NCBI GenBank assembly: GCA_029817715.1
Contig: JARUPY010000397.1
Coordinates: 5,084,001-5,148,000, forward strand
Origin: Melastoma dodecandrum
Lineage: Eukaryota > Streptophyta > Magnoliopsida > Myrtales > Melastomataceae
DNA: 64,000 nt
Direction of reading: 5' to 3'
Shown: positions 46,101 through 57,029 of the stretch, piece after piece
Layout: every line of letters begins with the position of its first letter
Position numbering within the stretch: position 1 is the first letter of the stretch
Position numbers and translations under genes: made by a program
The notes under the pieces: generated by a model
Told to the model about the DNA's origin: nothing
The model's input: only the letters and a program-made list of their open reading frames with translations
Databases searched by the model: none

Positions 46101-47229
46101 CGTGATGAAAGGCACAGAAGACAAAGTCTACAGACTGCATAAGGCTCTATATGGTTTGAAGCAAGCACCAAGGGCGTGGAATTGCAGAATTGATTCCTAT
46201 CTACAAAAGAAAGGATTCTCCAGAAGCTCAGTAGAACCTTCGTTATACATACAGAAGGTTGGTCCTGATTTTCTAATAGCATGTCTTTATGTAGATGACT
46301 TGATCTACACTAGCACCAGCAGAAGCTTGCTGCAGAAGTTCAAGGAAGCCATGATGGAAGAATTTGAGATGACAGATCTTGGCTTGATGAAGTACTTTCT
46401 CGGACTTCAAGTGAAGCAGAAGAAAGGAGAGATTTTCATTTCTCAAGAGAAGTACATAGCAGATCTATTGAAGAAATTCCGTATGGAGAATGCAAAGCCA
46501 ATTTCTACACCAATGTCACTCAATGAGAAGTTACAGAAGGAGGATTCTACAGAAGGCTTTGATTCGAAGATCTACAGAAGCCTGGTTGGTTCTCTTATTT
46601 ATCTCACTCACACTAGGACTGATATTTTTCATTCTGTGAGTTTACTATCTAGATTCATGAGCAACCCCAGCAGAACTCATTTCACAGCAGCAAAAAGAGT
46701 TCTACGCTATCTAAAAGGCACACAGAAGGTCGGACTGAAGTATACAAAAGAGCAGAAGGATGATTTAGTGGGTTATGTAGATAATAATTGGGCAGGAAGC
46801 TCGGATGATCGTAGAAGCACATCAGGATACTTGTTCTGAATTGGAACAAAGCTCATTTCATGGAGTTCAAAGAAGCAAAGCACTGTTGCTCTCTCATCTG
46901 CAAAAGCTGAATACATCGCAGCAAATGAAGCAACAAGAGAAACTGTCTGGCTCAGAAGGTTACTTCTAGAGTTACAACAGAAGGTGGACGAGCCAGCAAC
47001 AATCTTCTGTGATAACCAATCTGCTATTGCTATGACCAAGAATCCAGTTTTCAATGCAAGATCGAAGCATATAGAAGTTCGTCATCATTTCATCAGAGAG
47101 ATGGTTTCGCAGAAGGAGATTCTTCTAGAGTTCATCAACACCTATGATCAACCCGCAGATGTTCTTACAAAGGCGGTGTCTTCTGAGAAGTTCGAGACAT
47201 TCAAAGACTTCTTGAAGATCATAAATTAA
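43118..47229 (+). pseudogene. Copia gag-pol polyprotein with multiple breaks
   Basis: Gag starts at ATG 43118 (FDGEHFDYWSSQME; ALRILQQSV; LWRDFDNLSMKDAENV). TAG at 43679-43681 and a nearby frame change end it. The zinc knuckle CRICKKNNHETKY loses its last Cys to TGA (44019-44021). Protease FLDSGCSNHVTG is preceded by TGA (44204-44206). Integrase has VCEGCVFGKHHRLPF, the catalytic Asp residues in HADICGP and LRTDRGGEF, and Glu in QNGVAERKN. RT has LKWVYKTKYNEDGSV and YVDDLIYTS. RNase H includes STVALSSAKAEYIAA and FCDNQSAIAM, ending at 47229. Further breaks: TGA at 44590-44592, a frame change near 45670-45720, and TGA at 46837-46839. Three TGA codons stand where relatives have Trp or a similar residue. 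Confidence 0.93.
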
Positions 47230-47236
47230 GAGGGGG

Positions 47237-47594
47237 TGTTGAAGGTAATTTATGATCAATATTAATGGGTATTGAATTTAGTAACGGAAAAGTCATTTAA
47301 GTGGGTCATTAAAGCAGGCTATTAAATCTGTCATTAAATATGTCGGTTTCTATTGTCTTTTGGTTTTCCTACTCCTCCCTATATATAAAGGGACGTGTAG
47401 ACATTTCTTGTATGATGATGGGAAAAAGAGAAAGTTTAAACAAAGAGAAATTGTAGCCAAAACACTCCTCGTAGGTGCAGCAGCTCTACAGAAGGTTTCC
47501 TCTATCCTACAGAAGGTCGTCGGCAGTACAGAACCTACGTTCTGCTAGCACCTTCTCCCTTCCTATCCAATCCTACACACATAACCCCCCAACA
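47237..47594 (+). repeat. 3' LTR of the copia element
   Basis: Same length as the 5' LTR, with no difference seen by eye. Preceded directly by the purine tract and followed by the AAAAC duplication. Confidence 0.95.
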
Positions 47595-47599
47595 AAAAC

Positions 47600-48083
47600 T
47601 CGGCCCTTTCCTTCTGCCGGTAGCTTCGTCAAGCGGCGGTGGGATCCATTCTTGTTTGACTTTGATGGCACGACCAACGCGCACGTAAAAACACACTCTC
47701 TTGTCCCTCAATTATAACACTCACTTAGCATACAACGACGTGGAAATGAGAGGCAGTCAAGGATAATCCCGAAGCCCATACCATGGCCCCAACCGGCACT
47801 GCTAACTTTTGCTTATAATAATAATAAAGCAAAAAGCGAGACAACAAAATTCAGCTCTAAATATTAAAATCACGGTTTGGTGTGGCGATGACGATGTTTT
47901 TTTCTCCCATCCCTTAACCAAAATTTACCAAATATAGCAGAATGAGTTGTGCCCCGCATCGGACTCCTACCAGAAACATAGTTGATATAACGTCCCACTC
48001 CTCCCTCCCTCTTTCCTTCCTCCTTACTTCAACCCGCACTCGGGGGCAAACCAGAACCCTACCCCGTGACCTGCCGAAGTTAC
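47600..48083. other. Upstream region of the ALOG relic
   Basis: About 480 bp between the copia insertion and the ALOG start. A CT-rich stretch at ~47997-48026 precedes the start codon. No other gene seen. Confidence 0.4.
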
Positions 48084-48682
48084 ATGGAGCCCGGTTCCGG
48101 TTCCGGGACAGAACCTCCTGCTCCGGGTGCGTCGGAGGGTCCCTCTACGGCTGCCGCAGGAGCTGGCGAAGGTTCATCCGGAGCCGCTGCCCCATTGAGC
48201 CGGTATGAATCCCAGAAGAGGCGGGACTGGAATACCTTCCTTCAGTACCTGAAGAACCACAACCCCCGCTGAGCCTCCCGAGGTGCAGCGGGGCGCACGT
48301 CATCGAGTTCCTCAAGTACCTGGACCAGTTCAGGAAGACCAAGGTGCACGCGACGGGTTGCGCCTACTTCGGGCAGCAGAACCCGCCCGAACCCTGTGCG
48401 TGCCCGCTGAAGCAGGCGTAGGGAAACCTGGACGCGCTCATCGGGCAGCTGAGGGCGGGGTACGAGGAGAATAGAGGGAGGGCGGAGTGGAACCCGTTCA
48501 GCGACAAGGCGGTGAGGATATACCTGAGGGAGGTAAGGGAAGGGAAGGGTAAGGCGAGGGGGATAGCGTACGGGAAGAAGAGGAAGAGGAAGAGGAGACG
48601 TCCGGAGGTGGGGAAGGGGTCGAGCCGAGGAGAAGGGTCGACAGGGGAGGGTGGAGAGAGTGTCGGTGGAGCCACTCCTTAG
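48084..48682 (+). pseudogene. ALOG-domain (LSH/G1-like) transcription factor, broken
   Basis: From ATG 48084 ([15 protein letters not shown]) the frame gives a Gly/Pro-rich start and the ALOG opening [21 protein letters not shown] one-base change at about 48262 shifts the frame and gives an early stop. The other frame continues the domain: [42 protein letters not shown] (zinc-ribbon insert), [12 protein letters not shown], and nuclear signal KKRKRKRRR, ending at TAG 48680-48682. A second break is TAG where the family has Trp (QAWGSLDAL reads QA-stop-GNLDAL). ALOG proteins bind DNA and set organ boundaries and meristem fate. The domain is otherwise well kept, so loss is fairly recent. A copia element sits 490 bp upstream. 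Confidence 0.88.
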
Positions 48683-50789
48683 TCTTATAGTTTGCAGTAG
48701 TTGGCTCTGGATGGAGGTGAAGGAAGAGGAAGAGGGCACGACAATGATACCCTTCCCTCGATGTTTGTTATCATTTTTTAATTTACGAAATTTTAAAATT
48801 CTTAATTTACTTAACTTTAACTTTTAAAGTTCAACTTTAATATATAAAAAATTCGAATTCTAAGAATTCAAGTTTGATCATATGAGATGTACACAAACTA
48901 TGTGAATTCGATTTCATAATTTCACGTAAAGTCGAACTTAGTCGAAGTTATAAAGTTCGAGTTTTTGAGAAAGTCGGAAGAGTTCAACTTCCTCGCTTTA
49001 TTAAAAAAATAAGGTTCGAGTAGAGGGGCAGACAAGGGAAGGAACAAAGCGGATGGGGTAGACGGGGACAAGGGGGAGTGACGTGTGGATTGGGAGAGAC
49101 GAGGCGGGCAAGGGAGTCGGCTTTCTTAGGCGCTAAGGAAGTCGAACTTATAGAGTTCGAGTTCCTTTTGACTGTTCAGAACTCGAACTCTAAGAGTTCG
49201 ACTTCTTTGTAAATTGAAGTCGAATTCTAAAAATTCAACTTTATGATCATAAAATGAGAAATGCGAAAGTTCTAAACATAAAACGGAAAATATTTTACCG
49301 ACTAACCGTTTTTTGGAACAAAACTCCCCTCCCCTCCTGTTATATTTGTTTAATCACTTCTTATTATGATTATGGATAATATTTGACTTACTAAGACAAA
49401 ATTATATTTAACCAACCCCAGACAAAAACACTCCAAAGTATCTCCTGCTATTTTAAAAAAAATTATGAAATAAGGTTCGAATTTCAAAAATATTTGGTTT
49501 ATCGTCCTAAGTGTTGTTTCAAAAGAGAGACTAAAATTACAAAGTATTCGTTGTTCGAAATAATGACTTTGATAAATTATAACACGGTCGCTAGAAACAA
49601 CAAGATAAATACACTTAGCAAATTTTGGCAAGCTCGTAGAGATCACGATATTTTATTAATAAAGTTGTTTTTTGAAACGGCGACTTTCAGTTAGTACTGT
49701 TATTTAAGACATCAACTTTCGGTGAGTATCGCAGTTTCAAACAGCGATACTGATCTGATACCGGAACTCCTCGGCTAGGGAAAAAATTTTTCTAAGTATC
49801 CCTACTGTTTGAAACAACAAATTTGCTATAATTTGTCAAAATTCAAACAACGATTTCTTTGTAATTTTAATTTCGCAATTTAAAAGAGCGATTTATGAGC
49901 TGTAAATCAAATATTTTTGAAACTCAAACCATATTTTACAATTTTTTTCAAAACCATACGGAGATACAAACCTCTTCGAAACACTAATGTATATGAGCAA
50001 TCGCCATTGGCACGGTGAGTACAGTTTGCCCCTGCAGAAAGATCCATCTACGACGACATACGACACACATGGCCCTCGAGCACTACTGTTTACGGACAAA
50101 GCACGTCGAGATATAATGAGGACTAAAAATGTTCAAAAAATGTGGTCGCCAAGACTTTTAAATAGTAATGTGAAGAACAAGAACAAAAGCACGTAAACAC
50201 AAACACTTACTTTCATTTTTGGAAAACAGAGTACATATAGACAATCAAGCAGCCCTTCAGGGTCATTGAATGATTGTCGTAAGTTGATTACAAATGGCTG
50301 ACCAAATATTTATACTAACACTTAATCGTATACAGATAATAATCGCTAATAAAATCGCTAACATAACTGCTAACACAACTGGTAGATACATTTTGCACAT
50401 GTTTTATTTAAACTAACTGCACATTGTCTACTTCGACTAAGTCCTGATGAAGTTCCCATCGAAAATTGGCTAAGTCTTGAAACTTCAACCATAACTCTTT
50501 CTTCGATTGTCACTTTATTCGATGGGGTCTCGATCTAACTGCACCTCGTCCGTACTTCGACATGTCCTACCTTGACGTGCCCTGTTTCGACGTCCTTGAG
50601 CTTCGACTGGGTGCTCCTACGATCGCATCTGCCATCACAATGGTGTGTCTTACCATCATTGAAGCCCAAATGGCTTTTTTGTGTAAACAACTACTAGCAA
50701 GTCATTTTCGTTTCTTTAGAACCCTGTGAATTCCACTAAATTGTCTGCCACTTGCACCTTTCTTCCTGCTCAGGTCACATGAGGTTAAT
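48683..50789. other. AT-rich intergenic DNA with repeated GTTCGA words
   Basis: From about 48780 to 49300 many copies of (A)GTTCGAGTT/AACTCGAAC-type words occur, forming short palindromes such as GAATTCGAATTC-like blocks. The rest is AT-rich without coding likeness. No transposon ends were fixed. Confidence 0.5.
49138..49205. repeat. 26-bp inverted repeat (hairpin)
   Basis: Arms 49138-49163 and 49180-49205 start GAAGTCGAACT and end GAGTTCGAGTT in opposite orientation, with two mismatches and a 16-bp loop. It may be a remnant of a small foldback element within the GTTCGA-rich stretch. Confidence 0.8.
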
Positions 50790-50955
50790 CAACCTTATGA
50801 AAAACAATCCCCTGTCCGAGTCCACGGAGCTTTGATCCCTGCAGCCGAATTGGAGCTTCGAAGTCGTGTGCTTGTTCAATCCATTCCATCCCTTTCTTTT
50901 CCTACCTATCTCCAGACATGATTCATCACACGACGAATGAACAATTAGCCGAATG
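50790..50955 (-). pseudogene. Decayed copy of the last exon of the SMR gene
   Basis: On the minus strand AAGAAAGGGATGGAATGGAT (50899-50880 region) and the following bases match the last SMR exon at 57641-57763 (GAAAAGGAAGGGATAGAATG...). The order AGATAGG...GGGATRGAATGGATTGAA...CAG...GGACTCGGACAG is kept. Translation in pieces gives VDSDRG against the true VDSDSDSG. Frame changes make it non-coding. It is ~7 kb from the source gene and in the same orientation. Confidence 0.6.
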
Positions 50956-52336
50956 ACTTGCCATTCCATCAATTTTTCATGAAGGTGGTAGAGCGTGAGA
51001 AATGGTGGCCAAGAATGCAGATAAGAATGAGAAATGTACGAGTCGCTCACCCCACGCGTCCCCCCTGGGAAGTTGTCTCGACAGTTTGTATGGGACAGAT
51101 TGCCCCGCGCGTAACGGGGACTTCTTAGTTCGAAATCAGACATGCATCCTCTAGGACAAGAATATGGTCTAGGTTTGCACAGCGGTCTGAGGAGCGCGAA
51201 TATTGATTAGTGAATTAGCGTTATAACTGTATGTGGAAGTCCAGTTGTGTTGGGTTGTGGATTAGGGAATTGGGAATTGGGGGCAAGCATCCGAAAAGGA
51301 TTCTACATATCAAACCAGATCCCTCTTCATTCATCTTCCCTTTTCCTCCTGGTCCCAAAGGTATCATCTCCATCATCTTCGATATATTTCTGGCTGTTTT
51401 GATCCCATGAATGCAAGTGAGTCGAGCATACAACAATATAACAACTTCTCTGCTGATCCGCTGCATAGTCCGATGCTAGCACTCCTCTGCTCCTTTTCAA
51501 GATAAACCGAGTTCATCAGCGAACTTCTGAATAAAGCCCATTTATGTGGTCGGGGGAATAAAGCAATCTCGAGACTAACTCCTCACCCAAAATCAAGCGT
51601 GTAGTCTCCAATCTAGACATTAGCCCGGACCCAGATCTCAGGTTAATCTGAATTGCTTGTCGCTGCCATTTTAGCTCTAATGGATGCAATGGCCATTCCA
51701 CGGGTTATGTGAAACATCCAGGTGGCAGACAATAAACCAGTCCCCTGGATTATCAATCAAACTGCGATGGTGTTTCTCGCCGAGTGTATCCATGAGGTTG
51801 CATTTCGCTATCTGCCTCCACCATACCTGTGGTGGTGGATCAGGTGGTTGACAACGGATTGGATGTTGGTTCCCTGCAGGAGAGTTTGACTATGGAGATG
51901 AATCTCATAGTCCAGGCTCTTCTTCTAAGGACGGGTTGCCAGATTTGCCAGAGCAGTCGAGCGACATTCCCTATGGAGTCAAATGGACAACAGAGGTGGG
52001 GGTTTCAGCTGAAAAATAAGCCAGGTCGGCTCTTGTCGACCTTTGCCTAGACTAGAACAATGTTGGGATTCCTGAGGCTCAGGACAATGGGGCAGAGCCA
52101 TTGAAGGCAGGAAAACAGGCAAGACAGTTCTTGACAAGGAGCATAATGGTATTCCAGAATCGTGATCATCATGATGTTTTCAAACTGCTCAATGGGGGAG
52201 TTTTGATAGGCCCGCCAGCCATGTTGTACCAAGCACAAGGCCACGTAGTGCCAACGTAGAGGTCATGGAACAAGTGTTAGAAATATTTTGGGTGACTCCC
52301 TCACAAGTAACCTCCAGAACGACGTCGGTGGGTCGG
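50956..52336. other. Unassigned DNA, possibly host exons of unknown gene
   Basis: Open stretches near 51829-52050 (GEFDYGDESHSPGSSSKDGL in one frame) and 52070-52240 (QARQFLTRSIMVFQNRDHHD in one frame) have an ordinary protein-like composition. I could not assign them to a family. They could be exons of a host gene cut by the retroelement that starts at 52342. No start, stop or splice pattern proves this. Confidence 0.3.
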
Positions 52337-52341
52337 CATCC

Positions 52342-52603
52342 TTGATGGAGTAGCATAGCGGAAATACGAGAAATCACGAAAAAACTATGAGAAAACGAAT
52401 AAAATGAAGAAAACGATAGAGAAGTTTAGGGTTTGTAAGAAAACTTCAAGAAATTCTTAAATTCAAATAATAGGGTAAAAATAACAAATGTCCTCCTTAG
52501 AAACCCTAAGGCCTTATTTATACTAAAAAAGAAATTTAATGTGATATTCCTAAAATACTCATAATATTATAAAATCTAAAAATAATATTATGCTCATGCA
52601 TCA
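52342..52603 (-). repeat. 3' LTR of the PHD-carrying retroelement
   Basis: 262 bp, AT-rich, including AATATTATAAAATCTAAAAA near its end. It matches 57030-57289 along its whole length with scattered substitutions and small indels. Confidence 0.85.
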
Positions 52604-52787
52604 ATCTCCTCGGGTTGGAAAAGTTTGCGACTCTGGCGCGAAAACTTCAACGACTTCAATATAACTTTCAGGGTCAATCTTCTTCATTTCTTCTTCAGCT
52701 AGGTACTTTCCGTCATCGGCTTTCCCAACCATTTCACCAAGAACCTCATGTATTGATTTCCTCTCCTTGACTTAACCTCATTCCTAT

Positions 52788-54725
52788 CTAGAACATCCTT
52801 TTGTGACCTTTGGAAGGAAGCTCTTTGAACTGATCTAGGACAGCATAATCTTCATCAACTCCCACAAACTCATACAAATATGAGATATTAAAGACCGAAC
52901 CGATCTGTTTCTCATTCGATACCAGTAGGCATACCCAATCAAGCAGGGATACCAAGTCCTCGGAGAAGTCCTGGAGGTACCAATCTAGCATTTCTTCATA
53001 TGGTACTTTCAATTGATCATTCTCCTCAGAAATCTCCAGAAGATCCTCCTCACAATCATTTCTCTTCTTCTCTAACAAAGCTTTGACACTTATCGGCTCC
53101 TCTTTCTATGCAAGTAGTCCCTTCCTCTCCACCCCTAAGTTCTTCTCCTCTGATTTAAGAGATCTTCCGCGTTTTTTGAGATCTTTCAACCCAAGCCGGA
53201 TATCATCCTCCATTTGCTTAACCTCATCAAATTTCAACTCGATTGCCTTTTGCATCGCTTCCCACCGGAGATGCTTCCTCTTATACTTCAAGTATTCGTG
53301 ACTTATCAAAGTATACTGATGCGAGAAAACAATTAGCTGAAGGAAGATATCACCCACCCATCCATTTTCGATGGCTGCACAGTGACTTCTAACGTTGACA
53401 TTGTCAATAAACGTCCCCCTTCATGATGCCCATTTTCAATCAAAAGCATTGTTGCCAATTTTCTAGAAAACAACCATGATCTCGAAAAAGCTTCATTGTC
53501 AATACTAGAGGACCGGCTACTTAAATATAAAAACAAATTTGACCGTATATCTACGTGAAAAGCACTCGATGGTGAGCATCCTATCATCTTCTCAAGTACA
53601 TTCATATCCATAGGGACAATAACATCATTCGGGCAATCAGGACAATAAAAATCAGTATTCTTCAAATCCTCCATAAGTCGATCGGAGAAGCCTGCACATT
53701 CAACAGGCACCTAAACATCACAACCATCACAGCACACCCAGCTTCCACCATCTGAATGGTGCCAAATTCTTTTGCATACACCACAATATTGTCTTGATTT
53801 TATTAGCTTGTAACGGTGCCTGCAAAATGTCTAATATTCTCCACCCGGGCCTTTCATCTTCTTAACTTCATTTCCATGAAAGGTCAGGGCACGAATATTA
53901 CATGCATGTATGTCCTTACAACACGCAACTCCCACATCGATCTCCTCGAGTTGGAACAGAAATGATCTCCAATTCGGTGGCTTAGGAATTCTTGTGTAGT
54001 TTTCATATCCTCCTTTGCTCTCGTCTATGAATTCGTTGTCGCCAAGAGATCCTCTAAGTTTTTCCCCCAATTCTAACTAACTCTTCGATGTCTTTCCTCA
54101 AAGAATGGATTGTGTACATCTTACTCTGTTCATAAGGGTTGAGATAAGTCTCCATCGCATCTGTGAAAATAACAATATGTGAACCTTCGCTTTCACTAGT
54201 GTTGATCATCTTATGCCTATGCCAATCTTCAACTTCCACTTGAGCAATCGACATGACCCCTTCAACGACGACTGACTCTCCATCGATCGAATACACATCG
54301 ATATCCTCATCTTCATCAGGATATTCATCATAAATAGGCATTATTTCTTTACCAAACTATTCTTCTGCCTTCCAGTGTTGATATTCATCTACTTGCTTCT
54401 TCTCGTTTATGTCTGTATCTCCAATTTGGATCCAACCACCGTTGAAATCTAAGGCACATCTCTCTTCCAATCCACCTCCTCCTGTGTTATTTAGAGGTTC
54501 GGCTTCACGGAAAAGATTGACTTCGATTTCATTAGATTCATCATCAGTACTACCTTCCGGTATGTTTAAGGGGTTGTGGTTGCCTTCTGGAATCTCCAGT
54601 CGAGCTCCCACGCGTTCCTATCGCAGCAGTTGGACTGCTCGCGATAGATCTTCAATCATACTTCGCAGCTCAGCAAGTTCCGTCTGTTGGTGTTGAATCC
54701 CCTCTCACGGCCTTTACTACGATTA
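52788..54725 (-). pseudogene. PHD-finger and coiled-coil protein gene inside the retroelement
   Basis: Minus-strand order. QQTELAELRSMIEDLSRAVQ (~54695-54635) is a helical segment like the start of some gag proteins. An acidic region follows (54611-54100; YDEYPDEDEDIDVYSIDGE). Then RIPKPPNWRSFLFQLEEID (~53975). A PHD finger spans ~53822-53640: RYKLIKSRQYCGVCKRIWHH, SDGGSWVCCDGCDV, VECAGFSDRLMEDL, FYCPDCPN. Its CXXC...CXXC...C...CPDC ligands resemble the PHD of ATX3-5 histone methyltransferases. A stop replaces the usual Trp after DGCDV. Charged coiled coils follow (KYKRKHLRWEAMQKAIELKF, EEDLLEISEENDQLK) to a stop at 52788. Several frames are needed, so it is decayed or spliced. PHD fingers read histone H3 tails. 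The full protein family is not recognised. Confidence 0.65.
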
Positions 54726-57029
54726 GCAATCGTAAAATCTTAAACTCTAACTGAAAGGATCGCGAGTTCGACAAATTTTTAAAACTTCATTTCATTGCTT
54801 AATACTCGTAAGAGTCAACACAAAACGGTTACAAATCGGTTTCGAATTGAAAACTCTCTGACTACTATGCCCCTACATGTTGCGCACTCATGCGATTGTT
54901 CTAAACCTGCAAAAGACTCGCATTTGTTAAGGCATAGTAAATCATGCAGCCATATGAGAAGAATTCCTCAAATTTGAGAAATCGCCTCTTGGGCGCTTTT
55001 CCACATCACGTTCAAATCCGTACCGCCCCGCAGACGGCATCCCGTAGCCGGCCCCTTTGCGGGGTTATTCCAGCCCGTTCGGGCTGTCCCCTCAGCCTCC
55101 AACGAGGCAGGGGTCAAGCCTCATAATCACTTACGCACATCCTACACGGGCAGCTTAACGTTACCGAAGCATCTGCTTCGCTCGCGCTCGTTTCAACCGT
55201 ATGTTGCCCACAACGGTCTCAAACCTCCTAACCACCCCCGATCATATATTCCACGCCTTCCCCAGCACGAGGGACTACCACTTAAGGTCTAGATCTATCC
55301 CGTATCATCCATGTAGTTCCAGCGCTTGGCCGAGTCAAGTTTCGAGGCTTAACCTCGCGGGTTCCGCTCTACGAGCGCATATCCGGGTCCATCCTTGGAG
55401 GAGGCTTTCCGTGCCTTCCCCTTCTCGGATTCTCACCCATTTCCAGCCCCATGGCCGAGTTCCGACCCCTCAAGGGTCGCGCACCAAAACATGTCCCTTT
55501 CATTCCGTCTTTCGACGCTTAAAACCCACATCTTACCACCACACTTCCAACGGGTTTAGGGGCGGCCTTCCTCTTCTCCAAGGTCCGGCCACACACCCAA
55601 CCCACCTCAACTTGTCATCCAAAACCCACTCAAGACCACCATCTCAACCCAACGTAAGTAAAGGTGTAGGACGTGAGGTATACCTTCCCGTAACTTTGGC
55701 GCAAAACCGGGCTAGCTCTCGCCTTCGTCGCGCTATCTCCGTCCTTGACGGTTGCCTCCCCGCAACCCTCAACCTTTGGCTTGCGCGGCGCCGAGCCCTC
55801 CTCGCTCGTGAATCCACGATGCCGGCCTCGCTCCTTCCTTCCACGCTCCGGCCGCCCTTCCGCCGCCTTCTCTTCCTTCCTTCTTCCCCCTTCCCTTTTC
55901 CCTTCCTTCCCTTGTGTATGCGTGTGTGATTTCCTCCGTGTGTGGGGTGTTGTCCATCCCCCCCCTCTTAAGGGAGAAGAGTCAACTTAACATTATTTTC
56001 AATTCTACTTTAAGTCGCATCCCTTAATCAAGACAATCACTCAATCAATTCCTCATTTCTTTGATTTAGGGGAATGTGTTTCTTGTCCTTTTGTTGACTA
56101 GTCAAACCCGATCCAATGGTTAGAGTTTGCCCGATTTCTTCATCCTACGGCTTATGTTAATTCGTGTGAATGAATCATCTAAGAGTTCCCATAACTCCAC
56201 TTACTTATATTCAGTGGCCGAGACTGATCCTTGCATGGGCGTCCCTCTTATCTCGGGGACAGCCCCCTTGGACGCCCCCTTGAACCCCCCCGGGCACCCC
56301 CTTGGGTCCCCTCTGGACGTCCTGGGTGACGTCCGTCGCCCCTGGGGTCGGCAGCTGTCGACCCCCACACGACCCCAACTTCGCCCGCAATTATCTTAAG
56401 ATCTAAACCTCATCTCAAACATCTAGTCCATACTAAACGCCTCCTAATGACCTCTTTAAGACCCCCGATGTGTTTAATTTCAATTCCGGGTCGGGTCATT
56501 TTTCGGTCAAAACGACGCTCAAGGCTACCCCCTCCGGGGCATCCCGAGCGTGCTCGGGGTCGGCGGCCATCGCCCACTGATCGACCCCGCGTCGCCCTCC
56601 CAAAGGTATCCGTGATCGAATTTCTCTCTCTTCACAGTTCGAGATCTGGGCGGGCCAGGGGCAGCGGCTGTCGCCCACTCATCGACCCCTGGTTCAGTGA
56701 CCATTGCCCCCAATTCTGCCAACGCCGACCCTCGTGCAACCCGTTCTACGACCAATCTCAAAATTGTAACACCCACTTTAGGGCCTCATTTCACGTCCTC
56801 TATCCCCCGTACACAACCCGGGTCGATTCAAGGACCTTCGATTTTGGACGTCCCGAGCCCCATGGTCGCCCTACCTTACCCGTGCACACTCTCATTCATG
56901 CCCATGCGTCAACCCCACTTACTCATACATCTCCCCTTAGTTCGTGCACCCTTTAGTCACGCATTTTTATTCATGAAAAGTTGGGTCGTTACACTAACCC
57001 TCGGGTAGAACTCAAGTTCTAATGCCAAT
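54726..57029. other. Long GC-rich leader of the PHD-carrying retroelement
   Basis: 2.3 kb between the 5' LTR and the first coding block. The part from 55.0 to 56.9 kb is GC-rich, with CT-rich runs (55840-55915) and repeated words such as GGTCGGCGGCCATCGCCCACTGATC / GGCTGTCGCCCACTCATCGA (quoted in part: CGCCCACTSATCGACCCC at ~56570 and ~56674). An open frame at 55201-55929 (+) has biased composition and no family likeness. TAACGACCCAACTTTT (minus sense, ~56985) resembles words in leaders or LTRs of plant gypsy elements. No protein recognised. Confidence 0.5.

Larger units (their letters stand above)
42734..47594 (+). mobile_element. Ty1/copia retrotransposon, recent but defective (4861 bp)
   Basis: Two 358-bp LTRs (42734-43091 and 47237-47594) appear identical base for base. 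The 5-bp duplication AAAAC flanks both sides (42729-42733 and 47595-47599). A primer-binding site TGGTATCAGAGC at 43096-43107 fits initiator Met-tRNA, and the polypurine tract AAGAGGGGG ends at 47236. Protease-integrase-RT order is that of copia. Despite the identical LTRs the polyprotein has several stops and frame changes, so the copy was probably mobilised by proteins from another element. Confidence 0.96.

Noticed and set aside
48242..48739. A 165-codon minus-strand open frame
   Set aside because: Antisense to the ALOG relic; Pro/Leu/Arg-rich with no family likeness.
52342..52603. Two independent AT-rich MITEs at 52.3 and 57.0 kb
   Set aside because: Direct orientation, TG...CA ends, a primer site beside the inner end of one and a shared ATCCT duplication fit LTRs of a single element.
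55201..55929. A 242-codon open frame on the plus strand in GC-rich DNA
   Set aside because: Composition is Pro/Ser/Arg-rich as expected from GC- and CT-rich DNA. It has no family likeness and lies antisense in the leader of a retroelement.
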